Position numbers and translations under genes: made by a program
From: Dyadobacter endophyticus
GTDB lineage: Bacteria > Bacteroidota > Bacteroidia > Cytophagales > Spirosomataceae
Direction of reading: 5' to 3'
Length of the DNA: 64,000 nucleotides
Assembly (NCBI RefSeq): GCF_014641595.1
Contig: NZ_BMIA01000003.1
Location: forward strand, 434,001-498,000
Shown: in pieces, positions 25,509 to 34,234 of the stretch
Position numbering within the stretch: position 1 is the first letter of the stretch
How the letters are laid out: every line of letters begins with the position of its first letter
The notes under the pieces: model-generated
Told to the model about the DNA's origin: nothing
Databases searched by the model: none
Seen by the model: the letters and a program-made list of their open reading frames with translations, nothing else

Positions 25509-26279
25509 ATGAAAAAAGGATTTTTAATGCTTGCAATCGGGCTGATGAGCCTGGTGTCGATGGAAGGTATGTCTCAAAAGAAAAACAAGGTGATCGCGCA
25601 CCGCGGTGCCTGGAAAAATACGGGTGCTACCGAAAATTCAATCGGCGCACTGGAACACGCCATCAAGCTGGGTTGCTATGGCAGCGAGTTTGATGTGCAC
25701 ATGTCGGCCGACTCGGTTTTGTATGTTTTGCACGACCATTCGATCCAGGGAACGAATATCGAAACGACCAATTCAGCCGAGCTTTCGAAGATCAAATTGG
25801 CGAATGGAGAAGCATTACCGACTTTGGAGGCCTATTTGAAGGCGGGTTCGAAGCAAAAGAAGACTCGTTTGATTCTCGAAATTAAAACTTCCAAAATCAG
25901 CAAGGAACGCTCGTTGGCATTGGCTACCAAATGCGTCGAACTGGTGAAGAAAATGAAGGTGGAAAAGATTACCGACTACATTGCATTCAGCTGGGACGTT
26001 TGTCTGAAAGTGAAAGAACTCGCACCGAAAGCACACGTGGAATACCTGAACGGCGACAAAACGCCTGACGAAATCCAGGCGGCCGGCCTCGACGGTATCG
26101 ATTACCATTTGAGTATTTTGAAGAAAAAAGAGGATTACATTCCCGCAATGCGCCAGAAAAAGCTGACTACCAACGTGTGGACAGTAAATGATGAGGCAGA
26201 TTTGAAATACTTCCTCGAAAAGGATGTGGATTACATCACCACCAACGAGCCGGAGCTGTTGCTGAGCCTTTCGAAGTAA
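25509..26279 (+). CDS. Glycerophosphodiester phosphodiesterase family protein, secreted
   Basis: 256 residues from the ATG at 25509. Signal peptide about 1-22, ending MEGMSQ. The GDPD TIM-barrel motifs are present: VIAHRGAWKNTGATENSIGALEHAI (catalytic His and Glu-Asn), GSEFDVHMSADSVLYVLHD (metal-binding Glu and Asp, then catalytic His), LILEIKTS, and a final VDYITTNEPELL. These enzymes split glycerophosphodiesters into glycerol-3-phosphate and an alcohol, usually for phosphate or lipid-head-group scavenging in the periplasm. Single gene with its own terminator. Confidence 0.93.
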   Translation: MKKGFLMLAIGLMSLVSMEGMSQKKNKVIAHRGAWKNTGATENSIGALEHAIKLGCYGSEFDVHMSADSVLYVLHDHSIQGTNIETTNSAELSKIKLANGEALPTLEAYLKAGSKQKKTRLILEIKTSKISKERSLALATKCVELVKKMKVEKITDYIAFSWDVCLKVKELAPKAHVEYLNGDKTPDEIQAAGLDGIDYHLSILKKKEDYIPAMRQKKLTTNVWTVNDEADLKYFLEKDVDYITTNEPELLLSLSK

Positions 26280-26296
26280 TATTTTGGAATACATTC

Positions 26297-26339
26297 AAAT
26301 CAAAACTCCCGACCGGCAACCGATCGGGAGTTTTGATTT
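26297..26339. terminator. Bidirectional intrinsic terminator between glycerophosphodiesterase and metX
   Basis: Exact 16-bp stem from 26297-26312 to 26324-26339 with A-run on one side and T-run on the other, serving both convergent genes. Confidence 0.95.
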
Positions 26340-26359
26340 ATAATATCACCAGGATTACA

Positions 26360-27412
26360 TTAACGAATGCGCGCCATCTGCAACTGCCCGTTCGTTTCCT
26401 GCCACGCCCTGATTACCTGCGTAAGCTGCTTGTACTCGATCAGGAAGCCATCGTGGCCGTACAGCGAATCGATCTCCTGGAATGCGGCATCCGGAATGTG
26501 CCGGGCCAGGAATTGCTGCTCCGAAAGTGGAAAAAGCAAATCGGACTTAATGCCCAATACCAGCGTTTTCGCCTTCACGAGCCCGAGCGCATGCACGATC
26601 CCGCCGCGGTTGCGACCCACATTATGCGAATCCATGATTTTGGACAACGCCCAGTAAGAGAATGCATTGAACCGTTTCACAAATTTGTCGCCCTGGTATT
26701 GCTGGTACGACGACGCACGGAACTCGTCGATCTGGTCGGGATTGTCGCGCGCTTGCGTAAAGTTGTAAGTATCATAATTACGGTACGAAAGCAATGCAAT
26801 CGACCGCGCCGCGCGCATGCCCATTGCTCCCGCATCCGGGCCTTCCTCCGCAAAAGTCGGATCGGCCTCGATCGCCATCCGCTGGGACTCATTGAACGCG
26901 ATACCCCAGGGTGAATGGAGTGCATTGGAAGCGATCAGGATCAGTTCTTCGAACAAATCGGGCTTTTCGACCGCCCACTCCAGCGCCTGCTGCCCGCCAA
27001 GCGACCCGCCGATGCAGATCTTGATCTTGTTGATCGCCAGCTCCTGCCGCAAAAGATCTAATGTTCCTACGACATCCCGTACAGTAAGTGTCGGAAAGTT
27101 GCGGTAATAGGGATGGTTCGTCCTTGGATTTACAGAAAGCGGCCCCGTGGAGCCGTATGCCGAGCCGAGCACATTCACACAAATGATAAAATGCTGCGCA
27201 GGATTGAAATATTTGTCGTCGCCTACGAGCCCATCCCACCACTCGGTCGCATTGGAGCTGCCGGTAAGCGCATGGCAAATCCAGACGATATTGGTGTCGC
27301 TGGCGTTCCTTTCTCCATAAGTGGTGTATGCGAGTTCAAACCCTGGCAATTCACCACCCATTTCGAGTGTGTAGGGATACGGGTATTTAAATGTCTTCTG
27401 TTCCGCTTGCAT
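26360..27412 (-). CDS. metX: Homoserine O-acetyltransferase MetX
   Basis: 350 residues from the ATG at 27412 (a GTG three codons upstream is the alternative). An alpha/beta hydrolase-fold enzyme that acetylates homoserine with acetyl-CoA, opening methionine synthesis by direct sulfhydrylation. Diagnostic: HALTGSSNATEWWDGLVGDDK, INVNPRT-like VNPRTNHPYYR, nucleophile elbow GGSLGGQQALEW, ARSIALLSYRN, and the acid/base pair region IKSDLLFPLSEQ and SLYGHDGFLIE. Expression is almost certainly controlled by the SAM-I riboswitch upstream. Confidence 0.95.
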   Translation of the reverse strand: MQAEQKTFKYPYPYTLEMGGELPGFELAYTTYGERNASDTNIVWICHALTGSSNATEWWDGLVGDDKYFNPAQHFIICVNVLGSAYGSTGPLSVNPRTNHPYYRNFPTLTVRDVVGTLDLLRQELAINKIKICIGGSLGGQQALEWAVEKPDLFEELILIASNALHSPWGIAFNESQRMAIEADPTFAEEGPDAGAMGMRAARSIALLSYRNYDTYNFTQARDNPDQIDEFRASSYQQYQGDKFVKRFNAFSYWALSKIMDSHNVGRNRGGIVHALGLVKAKTLVLGIKSDLLFPLSEQQFLARHIPDAAFQEIDSLYGHDGFLIEYKQLTQVIRAWQETNGQLQMARIR

Positions 27413-27559
27413 AAGAGCCACAGCACGTGGTTAAATTCAACACATGGTAAAATGGACAGCCGAAATACAATTTTTCGGTTGTAGCTGCGAGACTAAAGCC
27501 AATCGGCTTACGGAAATTTCTAACTGTAAGAGCACACGAATTGATTTTATATCTCCTAA

Positions 27560-27655
27560 TAACTTAGGTGGGAATTAGCACCTTTCTCCGATGTGGTAGC
27601 AGGTTGCCAGAGGTTCATAGAGCCCATTCTCTCGCCTCTTCTTTATAAATCAACC
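27560..27655 (-). promoter_or_regulatory. SAM-I (S-box) riboswitch upstream of metX
   Basis: On the minus strand the sequence contains the S-box core in order: an AAGAAGAGGCGAG start (near 27643-27631), GGGCTCTATGAACC, CTCTGGCAACC (27616-27601 area), then GAAAGGTGCTAATTCC near 27587-27571. These match the conserved SAM-I blocks (GAGaGGcGAG, GGCC-TATGAAACC, GGCAACC, AGGTGCtAAwTCC). Downstream, before metX, hairpins such as AAGCCGATTGGCTT and CCGAAA/TTTCGG may form the expression platform. High SAM would lower metX expression. Confidence 0.9.
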
Positions 27656-27686
27656 GCCGTTCAAGGGAAGCAATTGATTGATGGTG

Positions 27687-27718
27687 CAATATTAAGTGCG
27701 GATGCCTGAAAATACAAA
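27687..27718 (-). promoter_or_regulatory. Promoter for the SAM-I riboswitch-metX transcript
   Basis: TTTG (27718-27715), 20-base spacer, TAATATTG (27694-27687): one mismatch from the Bacteroidota -33/-7 consensus, placed about 30 bases before the riboswitch. Confidence 0.6.
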
Positions 27719-27769
27719 TAAATGCAAAAATTCTGTCGGTCGCCGGAGCTCGCCCGGGCTGCGAGAGCT

Positions 27770-27777
27770 TATCTTTG
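27770..27777 (+). promoter_or_regulatory. -7 promoter element of the M28 peptidase gene
   Basis: TATCTTTG, exact consensus, 22 bases before the ATG at 27800; this also argues against the longer frame beginning upstream. Confidence 0.6.
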
Positions 27778-27799
27778 CCCGTCAACTATTTTATATCGA

Positions 27800-28741
27800 A
27801 TGAGAATCTTTTTTCACAGTCTGCTGCTCGTTTTGGGCGCTATGCAGGCATCCGGACAGTCTGTAACCCCTTCACCGGAAAACATCCGCAAGCACATTTC
27901 CTACCTGGCTTCCGACAAAATGAAAGGCCGCGGTACGGGAAGCAAAGAGAACGAGAAAGCTGCGAAGTATGTGGCGAAACAATTCAAAAAGTACCATCTT
28001 TTACCCAAAGGAACCGAGGGCTATTACCAGCCTTTCACCGCGAAAATCCGACGAATAGTCGTTCCCGATAGTGTTCGCCAAACCCGGAATGTGATCGGCT
28101 TTCTCGACAACGGGGCCCAATATACCATCGTCATAGGCGCTCATTTTGACCACCTTGGCCTCGGCCGCCAGGGAAGTTCCAAAGCCGAAAAACCAGAAGG
28201 ACAAATCCATAACGGCGCCGACGACAATGCCTCCGGCGTGGCCGGATTGCTCGAACTGGCGCGGTATTTTTCAGGAAATGATAAAAAGGAGCCGTATAAC
28301 TTCCTGTTTATCGCTTTCGGAGCGGAAGAACTGGGGCTCGTCGGCTCACGGTATTTTGTGAATAACCCGACGTTACCCTTGGCCGATATCAACTTTATGT
28401 CGAATATGGACATGATCGGCCGTTACGATCCAGGCCGGGGCGTGGGCATCGGCGGGTATGGTACCAGCGAGGAATGGCCCGTAATTTTTAAGGATGTGAA
28501 AAGCGATACGAAGTTTTTTACAGACAACGCGGGAAGCGGCGGCTCGGATCACGGTCCGTTTTACGCCAAACAAATACCCGTGCTATTCTTCCATACCGGC
28601 GGACACGACGACTATCACAAGCCGACCGACGACACGGAGAAGGTCGACGCAAATGCGGAGGCTGGCATCCTTGGTATTCAGATCAAACTCATTGAGAATG
28701 CGATGTTATTACCAAAACTTAAATTCACAGAAGTCAAATAA
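27800..28741 (+). CDS. M28 family zinc aminopeptidase, secreted
   Basis: 313 residues from the ATG at 27800, which opens a clean signal peptide (FFHSLLLVLGAMQASGQ). All M28 dizinc ligands are seen in order: His-Asp in IVIGAHFDHLG, the bridging Asp in HNGADDNASGVAG, the catalytic and ligand Glu pair in FGAEELGLVGS, Asp in NMDMIGR, and the final His in FHTGGHDDYHKPTDD. These enzymes release N-terminal amino acids in the periplasm or outside the cell. Single gene. Confidence 0.94.
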   Translation: MRIFFHSLLLVLGAMQASGQSVTPSPENIRKHISYLASDKMKGRGTGSKENEKAAKYVAKQFKKYHLLPKGTEGYYQPFTAKIRRIVVPDSVRQTRNVIGFLDNGAQYTIVIGAHFDHLGLGRQGSSKAEKPEGQIHNGADDNASGVAGLLELARYFSGNDKKEPYNFLFIAFGAEELGLVGSRYFVNNPTLPLADINFMSNMDMIGRYDPGRGVGIGGYGTSEEWPVIFKDVKSDTKFFTDNAGSGGSDHGPFYAKQIPVLFFHTGGHDDYHKPTDDTEKVDANAEAGILGIQIKLIENAMLLPKLKFTEVK

Positions 28742-28754
28742 GTTATAATCCAGT

Positions 28755-28817
28755 CTGAAACCCTTTAAAGTCAGTTTGTTTTGTACGGTTTTGTTGCTCC
28801 ATCATTCACTTATGGCC
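28755..28817 (+). other. Out-of-frame signal-peptide remnant of the trehalase gene
   Basis: In the frame starting with CTG at 28755 the bases encode KPFKVSLFCTVLLLHHSLMA: a basic start, hydrophobic core and A-type cleavage end. The mature trehalase continues in the -1 frame as QAHISPEEL. The two join if one C is added to the CC at 28816-28817 (ATG GCC CAG). This points to a one-base deletion in a C-run, or a sequencing error. The natural start would be at the CTG or lost. Confidence 0.6.
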
Positions 28818-30331
28818 AGGCTCACATCTCTCCCGAGGAGTTGTACGGAACGCTGTTTCGTGACGTCCAATGCAGCCACATTTTCTCCGACTCCAAAACA
28901 TTCGCGGATGCCGTCCCACTGGAAGATCCGGTCCTGATCATCGAACGGTATCACCAGGAAAAGGACGGACCCGATTTTGATATGGAAACATTCATTCGGG
29001 CGCATTTCAGAATGCCGGTGCATATTGCTTCCGATTTTGTTACTGACAAGGATGATGCGGTGTCCGAGCATGTTGGTAAGCTCTGGTCCATTCTAACGCG
29101 GCAACCCGAGAATCAGGAACGAGGCGGGTCACTCATCCCCCTGCCCCATCCGTATGTGGTGCCGGGCGGGCGTTTCCGTGAGATTTATTACTGGGACAGC
29201 TATTTTACAATGTTGGGGCTCAAAGAGTCGGGCCGGGCGGAACTCATTGAGAATATGCTCAATAACTTTGCTTATCTGGTGGATACCCTGGGTTTTATCC
29301 CCACTGCCAACAGGACGTACTACCTCAGTCGCTCGCAACCGCCGTTCTTCTCATTGATGGTGAGGCTGTTCAGTGAAATGGAAGGCAAAAAGGTTTTGAA
29401 AAAATACCTGGCCCAGATGCAAAAGGAGTATGATTACTGGATGGATGGCTGCCAGGAGCCCTGTGAGCCTTTTACGGCACACCGGCGCCTGGTATACTTG
29501 CCCGACGGCGCACTGTTGAACCGCTATTGGGATGACAAAGCAACACCACGGCCGGAGTCGTACAGCGAGGACATGGATCTCGCGCACGAGGCGCAAGAAA
29601 AGTACGGCACCCCGCCTGACGAGCTTTTCCGGCATATCCGGGCCGCCGCTGAATCGGGTTGGGATTTCAGCAGCCGCTGGTTTGCCGATGAAAACGATTT
29701 TGCGTCCATTCACACCACCGACATCCTGCCCATAGACCTGAATTGCCTGCTATACCATCTCGAAAAGGCCATTGCGGAAGCCTACCTGTTGAACGATAAC
29801 CGGCGGATGCATTTGCTCTACGAAGAGAAAGCCAGGCAACGGAATATTGCCATTCAGACCTATTTCTGGGATGAGTCGAAGCACTATTATATGGATTATG
29901 ATTTGAAGAAAAGGGATTTCACCAAAGCCGTGACCATCGCAGGTGCCTTTCCGCTATTTTTCAAACTTGCGCCCAAGCCCCACTCACATTATGTGCGGGC
30001 GTATATCCGCCTGAACTTTCTGAAATCGGGTGGACTGCTGACCACCACGGTACGCACCGGCCAGCAATGGGACGCGCCAAATGGCTGGGCCCCGCTGCAA
30101 TGGATCGTTTACAAGGGGTTACGGAACTACAATTTTCACAGGACTGCCAACGAACTGAGCGACGAATGGCTAGGGCTGATCGAGAAAGAGTTCAGACATT
30201 CGGGAAAAATGCTCGAAAAATACAACGTGTCCGACACCAACCTGATCGCCGGAGGAGGTGAATACGAAATCCAGGAGGGCTTCGGCTGGACGAACGGCGT
30301 TTACCTTCGCATGAAAAACAGAAAACGTTAG
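28781..30331 (+). CDS. treA: Alpha,alpha-trehalase (GH37), probable 5' frameshift
   Basis: The open frame is 516 residues from a TTG with no ATG anywhere near. Mature GH37 sequence starts at about residue 14 (HISPEELYGTLFRDVQ). Both family signatures are present: PGGRFREIYYWDSYFTMLGL and QWDAPNGWAPLQW; the catalytic Asp lies in ESGWDFSSRW. Trehalase splits trehalose to two glucoses, usually in the periplasm here. The first codons of the current frame do not make a good signal peptide, whereas the overlapping frame does (see the remnant). The catalytic domain is intact, so if the deletion is real the enzyme may be made without export or not at all. Confidence 0.88.
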   Translation: MYGFVAPSFTYGQAHISPEELYGTLFRDVQCSHIFSDSKTFADAVPLEDPVLIIERYHQEKDGPDFDMETFIRAHFRMPVHIASDFVTDKDDAVSEHVGKLWSILTRQPENQERGGSLIPLPHPYVVPGGRFREIYYWDSYFTMLGLKESGRAELIENMLNNFAYLVDTLGFIPTANRTYYLSRSQPPFFSLMVRLFSEMEGKKVLKKYLAQMQKEYDYWMDGCQEPCEPFTAHRRLVYLPDGALLNRYWDDKATPRPESYSEDMDLAHEAQEKYGTPPDELFRHIRAAAESGWDFSSRWFADENDFASIHTTDILPIDLNCLLYHLEKAIAEAYLLNDNRRMHLLYEEKARQRNIAIQTYFWDESKHYYMDYDLKKRDFTKAVTIAGAFPLFFKLAPKPHSHYVRAYIRLNFLKSGGLLTTTVRTGQQWDAPNGWAPLQWIVYKGLRNYNFHRTANELSDEWLGLIEKEFRHSGKMLEKYNVSDTNLIAGGGEYEIQEGFGWTNGVYLRMKNRKR

Positions 30332-30459
30332 GAGTACTTCGTAGTCTAAATGCTTTGATTTTTTATCCATTTCCAATATATTATATTAAAAATTGCCAAA
30401 AAAAGCACCCCGTAGCCGATATTTTTAATACATTGCCATCACCAAGCCCATTTGACTTC

Positions 30460-31248
30460 ATGAAACTCCCCATATACCAAATCGATGCTTTTACTGACAA
30501 GTTGTTTGGTGGAAACCCTGCTGCGGTAGTTCCTTTGGAACAATGGCTACCCGAGGAAACGATGCTCGCCATCGCCTCCGAAAACAATCTTGCCGAAACG
30601 GCTTTCTATGTCCCGACAGAAAACGGTTTCCATATCCGCTGGTTTACGCCCTTGGTGGAAGTTGATCTCTGCGGCCACGCCACACTTGCGGCTGCCTATG
30701 TGATTTTCAATATTCAGAACTACGAAGGGCAGTCGATCAGCTTCGAGTCGAGAAGCGGCGTGCTCACCGTCGACTGCAAGGAAGATTGGCTTACGCTGAA
30801 CTTCCCTGTCGATCAATACCACATCGCCGTGCCACCACCAGGGCTGGTTGAAAGCCTGAAAAACACGACGCTTCTGGAAGTTTACAAAGGCAAAACTGAT
30901 TACCTCGTTGTACTGGAATCGGAGGATGAGGTCAGGAACCTGGATCTTGACATCATTATCCTGTCGACCATTCCTGCGCGTGGTGTGATCGTAACCGCCA
31001 CCAGCGACGACGTGGATTTCGTTTCCCGTTTCTTCGCGCCACAATCGGGCATCGATGAAGATCCGGTAACCGGCTCCGCGCACACGACTTTGATCCCCTA
31101 CTGGGCCGACAAGCTTTCTAAAACGCAACTGAATGCGCGCCAGCTCTCACGCCGCGGCGGTTTTCTGAAGTGCGAACTGGATGGCGACCGCGTTTACATC
31201 GGCGGCCAGGCGAGGTTGTATCTCAAAGGCGAAATCCTCGTAGATTAG
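30460..31248 (+). CDS. PhzF family isomerase/epimerase
   Basis: 262 residues from the ATG at 30460; the frame is open upstream but that part is AT-rich, non-conserved spacer. PhzF-fold motifs: IYQIDAFTDKLFGGNPAAVV at the N-terminus, catalytic Glu in NNLAETAFYV, DLCGHATLAAAYV, and the second-half GIDEDPVTGSAHTTL. The family includes phenazine PhzF and proline-racemase-like isomerases, but most members including this one have unknown substrates; no phenazine genes are nearby. Confidence 0.93.
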   Translation: MKLPIYQIDAFTDKLFGGNPAAVVPLEQWLPEETMLAIASENNLAETAFYVPTENGFHIRWFTPLVEVDLCGHATLAAAYVIFNIQNYEGQSISFESRSGVLTVDCKEDWLTLNFPVDQYHIAVPPPGLVESLKNTTLLEVYKGKTDYLVVLESEDEVRNLDLDIIILSTIPARGVIVTATSDDVDFVSRFFAPQSGIDEDPVTGSAHTTLIPYWADKLSKTQLNARQLSRRGGFLKCELDGDRVYIGGQARLYLKGEILVD

Positions 31249-31252
31249 GCGC

Positions 31253-31293
31253 GGACGGCCATTCGGGGACGGCCATTCGGGGACGGCTAGTCG
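31253..31293. repeat. 14-bp tandem repeat at the junction of phzF-like and eamA-like genes
   Basis: ggacggccattcgg occurs at 31253-31266 and again at 31267-31280, with a partial third copy running into the stop codon of the minus-strand exporter gene. It starts 4 bases after the phzF-like stop. Confidence 0.8.
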
Positions 31294-32171
31294 CTCTTTT
31301 TCCCGGCAAATTTCGTCCGTTGGCCGGCATACAAGCCTGCAACGACAAGTACCGTCCCGAAAATGGTGTAAATCGTCACGGGCTCGCCCATGAGCCACCA
31401 GGCGAAGAAAAATCCGAACAACGGGCAGAGGAAGAGCCACAACGATGCCTTTACGGTATCAATGCGGAGCAGGTAAAACCAGCAGATCAATCCTACGATC
31501 GAAACCGCCAGGCTGAGCCAAAGTACCGAACCCCAGAAAACAGTATCTAATTTGGTAGTACTGAGATCGGCCATTAACAAGGTGGCCGGCAGCAGAAAAA
31601 CGCCACCCAGGAACACCTGCCAGCCGTTGATAAGCAAGTTAGGGAGCTCCCATTTCACGGTTGCATAATAAACGCTGGCCGCAGAAACGGTTACCATGCT
31701 GACGAGCAAGAGGGTAATGCCGCCTATTGTCGTGTAACTGTCGGCGAGCAGCGGATAAGTCGCTACGGCCACGCCGCCCATTCCAAGGATTATCCCCGTC
31801 CATTCTTCTGCTTTGGGTTTTCGTTTCAGCCACCACGATGAGAGCAATACGATCATCAACGGGTTGGTGGACACTGCCAGGCTGCCGATTCCGGCCGCGG
31901 TATACTTCATCGCGTACACGTACAGGCCCAGGTAGAGCGTTGTATTCAGAAAACCGAACAACGCCAGTTGCTGCCATTCTTTTCTGGTGGGCAACCGGTA
32001 GGCTTTATTTTTGACAAATACGTACGAAAATGATAGCAGCAAGATACCAGCTATAAAGAACCGAACGTTTGCCAGTATCAAAGGAGATGCCGATTGCACG
32101 CCAAACTTCGTTGCTACGGATGCCGACGACCAGAGAATGGAAAAGAGAAGACCGATACCAATGTTTTTCAC
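31287..32171 (-). CDS. EamA-type drug/metabolite transporter (DMT family)
   Basis: 294 residues from a GTG at 32171, giving VKNIGIGLLFSILWSSASVATKFG, the standard EamA start; an upstream ATG would add a positively charged, non-conserved stretch. Ten membrane segments arranged as two EamA repeats, with the repeat signature PLILANVRFFIAGILLL in the first half and ASLWLFLCPLFGFFFAWWLMGE in the second. A plasma-membrane exporter of small metabolites or amino acids; substrate unknown. Divergent from the OmpA-family gene, 73 bases apart. Confidence 0.9.
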   Translation of the reverse strand: MKNIGIGLLFSILWSSASVATKFGVQSASPLILANVRFFIAGILLLSFSYVFVKNKAYRLPTRKEWQQLALFGFLNTTLYLGLYVYAMKYTAAGIGSLAVSTNPLMIVLLSSWWLKRKPKAEEWTGIILGMGGVAVATYPLLADSYTTIGGITLLLVSMVTVSAASVYYATVKWELPNLLINGWQVFLGGVFLLPATLLMADLSTTKLDTVFWGSVLWLSLAVSIVGLICWFYLLRIDTVKASLWLFLCPLFGFFFAWWLMGEPVTIYTIFGTVLVVAGLYAGQRTKFAGKKSD

Positions 32172-32244
32172 GCGCAAGAATAATAAGAGTCCAAAATTAC
32201 AAGTTGTACTTCGGCTTCCGCCCCCACTTTTTATATTTTTGGGT

Positions 32245-33642
32245 ATGATTAACAAAAAGAATGCCCTGCGGACGGTGCTGATTGCTCTGTTTTCTGCCCC
32301 GGCGCTGCATGTTCACGCCCAGAACCAGTGGACTTATGACTTCAATAATGGCTTCTTGCCTATTGAAAGCGGCGGACCGGCACTGAAACCGCTCGGGCAA
32401 GCGGGGCAGATCATCAAAGAGCACATTCCCGGCTCCGATTATCTTTCACGATCGATCTATGTTTTCGAGAAAAACAGCGGGCTGCAATTCAACAATGCCG
32501 AAACCAAGGGCTTCCTGAACAAGTCGTTTACTGTCGAGATCTATTTTAAACTCGACGAACTCGATAGCTGGAAGCGCGTGCTCGATTTCAAGAACCGCAA
32601 AAGCGACTACGGCACCTACATTTACAATGGCAAGCTCAACTTCTATGACTTTGCCGTGAGCGAAAAAGCACCCGTGCGCGCAAAACAGTACGTGCATTAT
32701 GTGTACTCGCGAGATCATGAGACAAAGATCATCAAAATGTACATCAACGGGCTTTCGAAAGTAGAGTTCAAAGATCCGGGTACCGAAGGCGTTCTCGACG
32801 CGGACCAGGTGCTGAACTTGTTTCAGGACGATCTGATTGCCGGCAACGAATCCAGCGCGGGCACTGTGGCACTCGTACGCATTTACGACCGCGTGATGAC
32901 GCCTGTTTTTGTGCGCCGGAGCTACCAGACAATCGCCAAGAACTTTAAAGAACCGGTCGCCAAAAAAGAGGAGCCCAAGGAAGATCCGAAACCGGTGGAA
33001 GAAAAACCCGAACCCGCCCGGAATAGAAACCTTGCTATCGTCACAGGAAGAGTTTATGACGGTCGTAACCTGAAACCCGTCAATGATGCCGAGGTTCATG
33101 TCCGGAAATCAGCGAATGATTCCCTGGTAGCGCACACCAAAACCGTTGACGGCGTCTATAACGTAGAACTGCCGCCGCACGAAACCTACCGCATTACCGC
33201 GCAGGCCGACGGTTTCCAGTCGAAAAGTGTGGTTGTCAGCACCAATAATCGCTTCGAAGAGATCAAAGCATTGATGAATATGGTTCCTGAAACGCATTCC
33301 ACGCCGCTTTCGACGCTGTATTTCAGTCAGGGTACCGAGGTGCTGGAAGACAGCGCTCTCACCGACCTGGATTCAATCGTCACCTATTTCCAGAGACGGC
33401 AGGATTTGAGGCTAGTACTGAAAGGCCATACCGACAATACCGGAAGCTTCGAGAAAAACCTGGAACTTTCCAACAAGCGGGTCGAGACCGTGAAAGCCTA
33501 TCTGATCGGAAAAGGCATCCTGGCCGATCGTATTGAAGCATCAGGTTACGGCTCGGCACAACCGAAACTGATGAACCAGACAGAATTGACAAAAAAATCA
33601 AACAGACGAGTGGAAGTGTGGGCAGAGCAGATAAAAAGATAA
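32245..33642 (+). CDS. OmpA family protein with LamG-like and CarboxypepD_reg-like domains
   Basis: 465 residues from the ATG at 32245. Signal peptide about 1-26 (ending HVHAQ); a concanavalin/LamG-like domain (about 60-215, NKSFTVEIYFKLDEL, LVRIYDRVMTP); a proline/glutamate/lysine-rich linker (about 230-255, EEPKEDPKPVEEKPEP); a CarboxypepD-like beta-sandwich (VTGRVYDGRNLKPVNDAEV); and a C-terminal OmpA/Pal domain (LYFSQGTEVLEDSALTDLD, LKGHTDNTGS, NKRVETVKAYL, RIEASGYGSAQP) that binds peptidoglycan. Probably ties the cell surface to the wall. There is no 8-strand OmpA barrel, so anchoring is different from E. coli OmpA. Confidence 0.92.
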   Translation: MINKKNALRTVLIALFSAPALHVHAQNQWTYDFNNGFLPIESGGPALKPLGQAGQIIKEHIPGSDYLSRSIYVFEKNSGLQFNNAETKGFLNKSFTVEIYFKLDELDSWKRVLDFKNRKSDYGTYIYNGKLNFYDFAVSEKAPVRAKQYVHYVYSRDHETKIIKMYINGLSKVEFKDPGTEGVLDADQVLNLFQDDLIAGNESSAGTVALVRIYDRVMTPVFVRRSYQTIAKNFKEPVAKKEEPKEDPKPVEEKPEPARNRNLAIVTGRVYDGRNLKPVNDAEVHVRKSANDSLVAHTKTVDGVYNVELPPHETYRITAQADGFQSKSVVVSTNNRFEEIKALMNMVPETHSTPLSTLYFSQGTEVLEDSALTDLDSIVTYFQRRQDLRLVLKGHTDNTGSFEKNLELSNKRVETVKAYLIGKGILADRIEASGYGSAQPKLMNQTELTKKSNRRVEVWAEQIKR

Positions 33643-33666
33643 AGCCATCTCATGGAGATGGCTTTA
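33640..33666. terminator. Hairpin terminator after the OmpA-family gene
   Basis: TAAAGCCATCTC (33640-33651) pairs with GAGATGGCTTTA (33655-33666) around a three-base loop, immediately after the TAA stop. Confidence 0.75.
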
Positions 33667-34234
33667 TACTGACTATTCCTAAACCCTTAACCTTTTCTTA
33701 TCTTATATATTTTCTAGCTTTAAAAGCTGTCTTTTCTTTATCTGTTAACGTTTCAGGCCTGCTGATCGTTTCATTGTTTCTGTAAAGTAAGAATACTATC
33801 AATAATACTCCAATTTTTCTTCTTTACAAAATTCAGAGAACTTAACCAATATACGGCGTTAATTATTCTCCAGATCTGACGAAATTTTGCTGTTTCGCTC
33901 TTTTAAACGTTTTCTACACACTTAATTTCGCAGACATAGAACCCCGAAATTCCATTATTATGCAAAGATAACAGTATTTCAGTCTGGCGTCATGGATTTA
34001 TTCAATTCCCCTTCTGCCTTATTGCATTACAAATGTCCGCATTAATTTTGAAATTACAAATTATCCAAAATGCAGTCATCAAAATTTTCTTTGGAATTTT
34101 CTCGCAATTTCAACAATTTAAAACTTATTTTATATTAAAAATCAGCAATTAACTTTTATTAAATTTCGAAAAAACGATCAAAAACCAAATAAATACAATT
34201 CTTGAAATATTTATATTTTCTTTAAAAAGTACAA
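33667..34234. other. Long AT-rich intergenic region between convergent ompA-like and pth genes
   Basis: About 570 bases with no firm gene. It holds two exact -7 matches although both flanking genes end here: TATCTTTG on the minus strand at 33963-33970, and TAATTTTG on the plus strand at 34043-34050 with a TTG 18 bases upstream (34022-34024). These could drive unannotated small RNAs; alternatively they are chance matches in AT-rich DNA. Confidence 0.4.

Noticed and set aside
33698..33825. A short minus-strand frame with a hydrophobic start and a charged tail (ending TAFKARKYIR)
   Set aside because: It has no ATG, GTG or convincing start in a suitable place, uses AT-rich codons unlike the neighbours, and lies in a low-complexity intergenic region.
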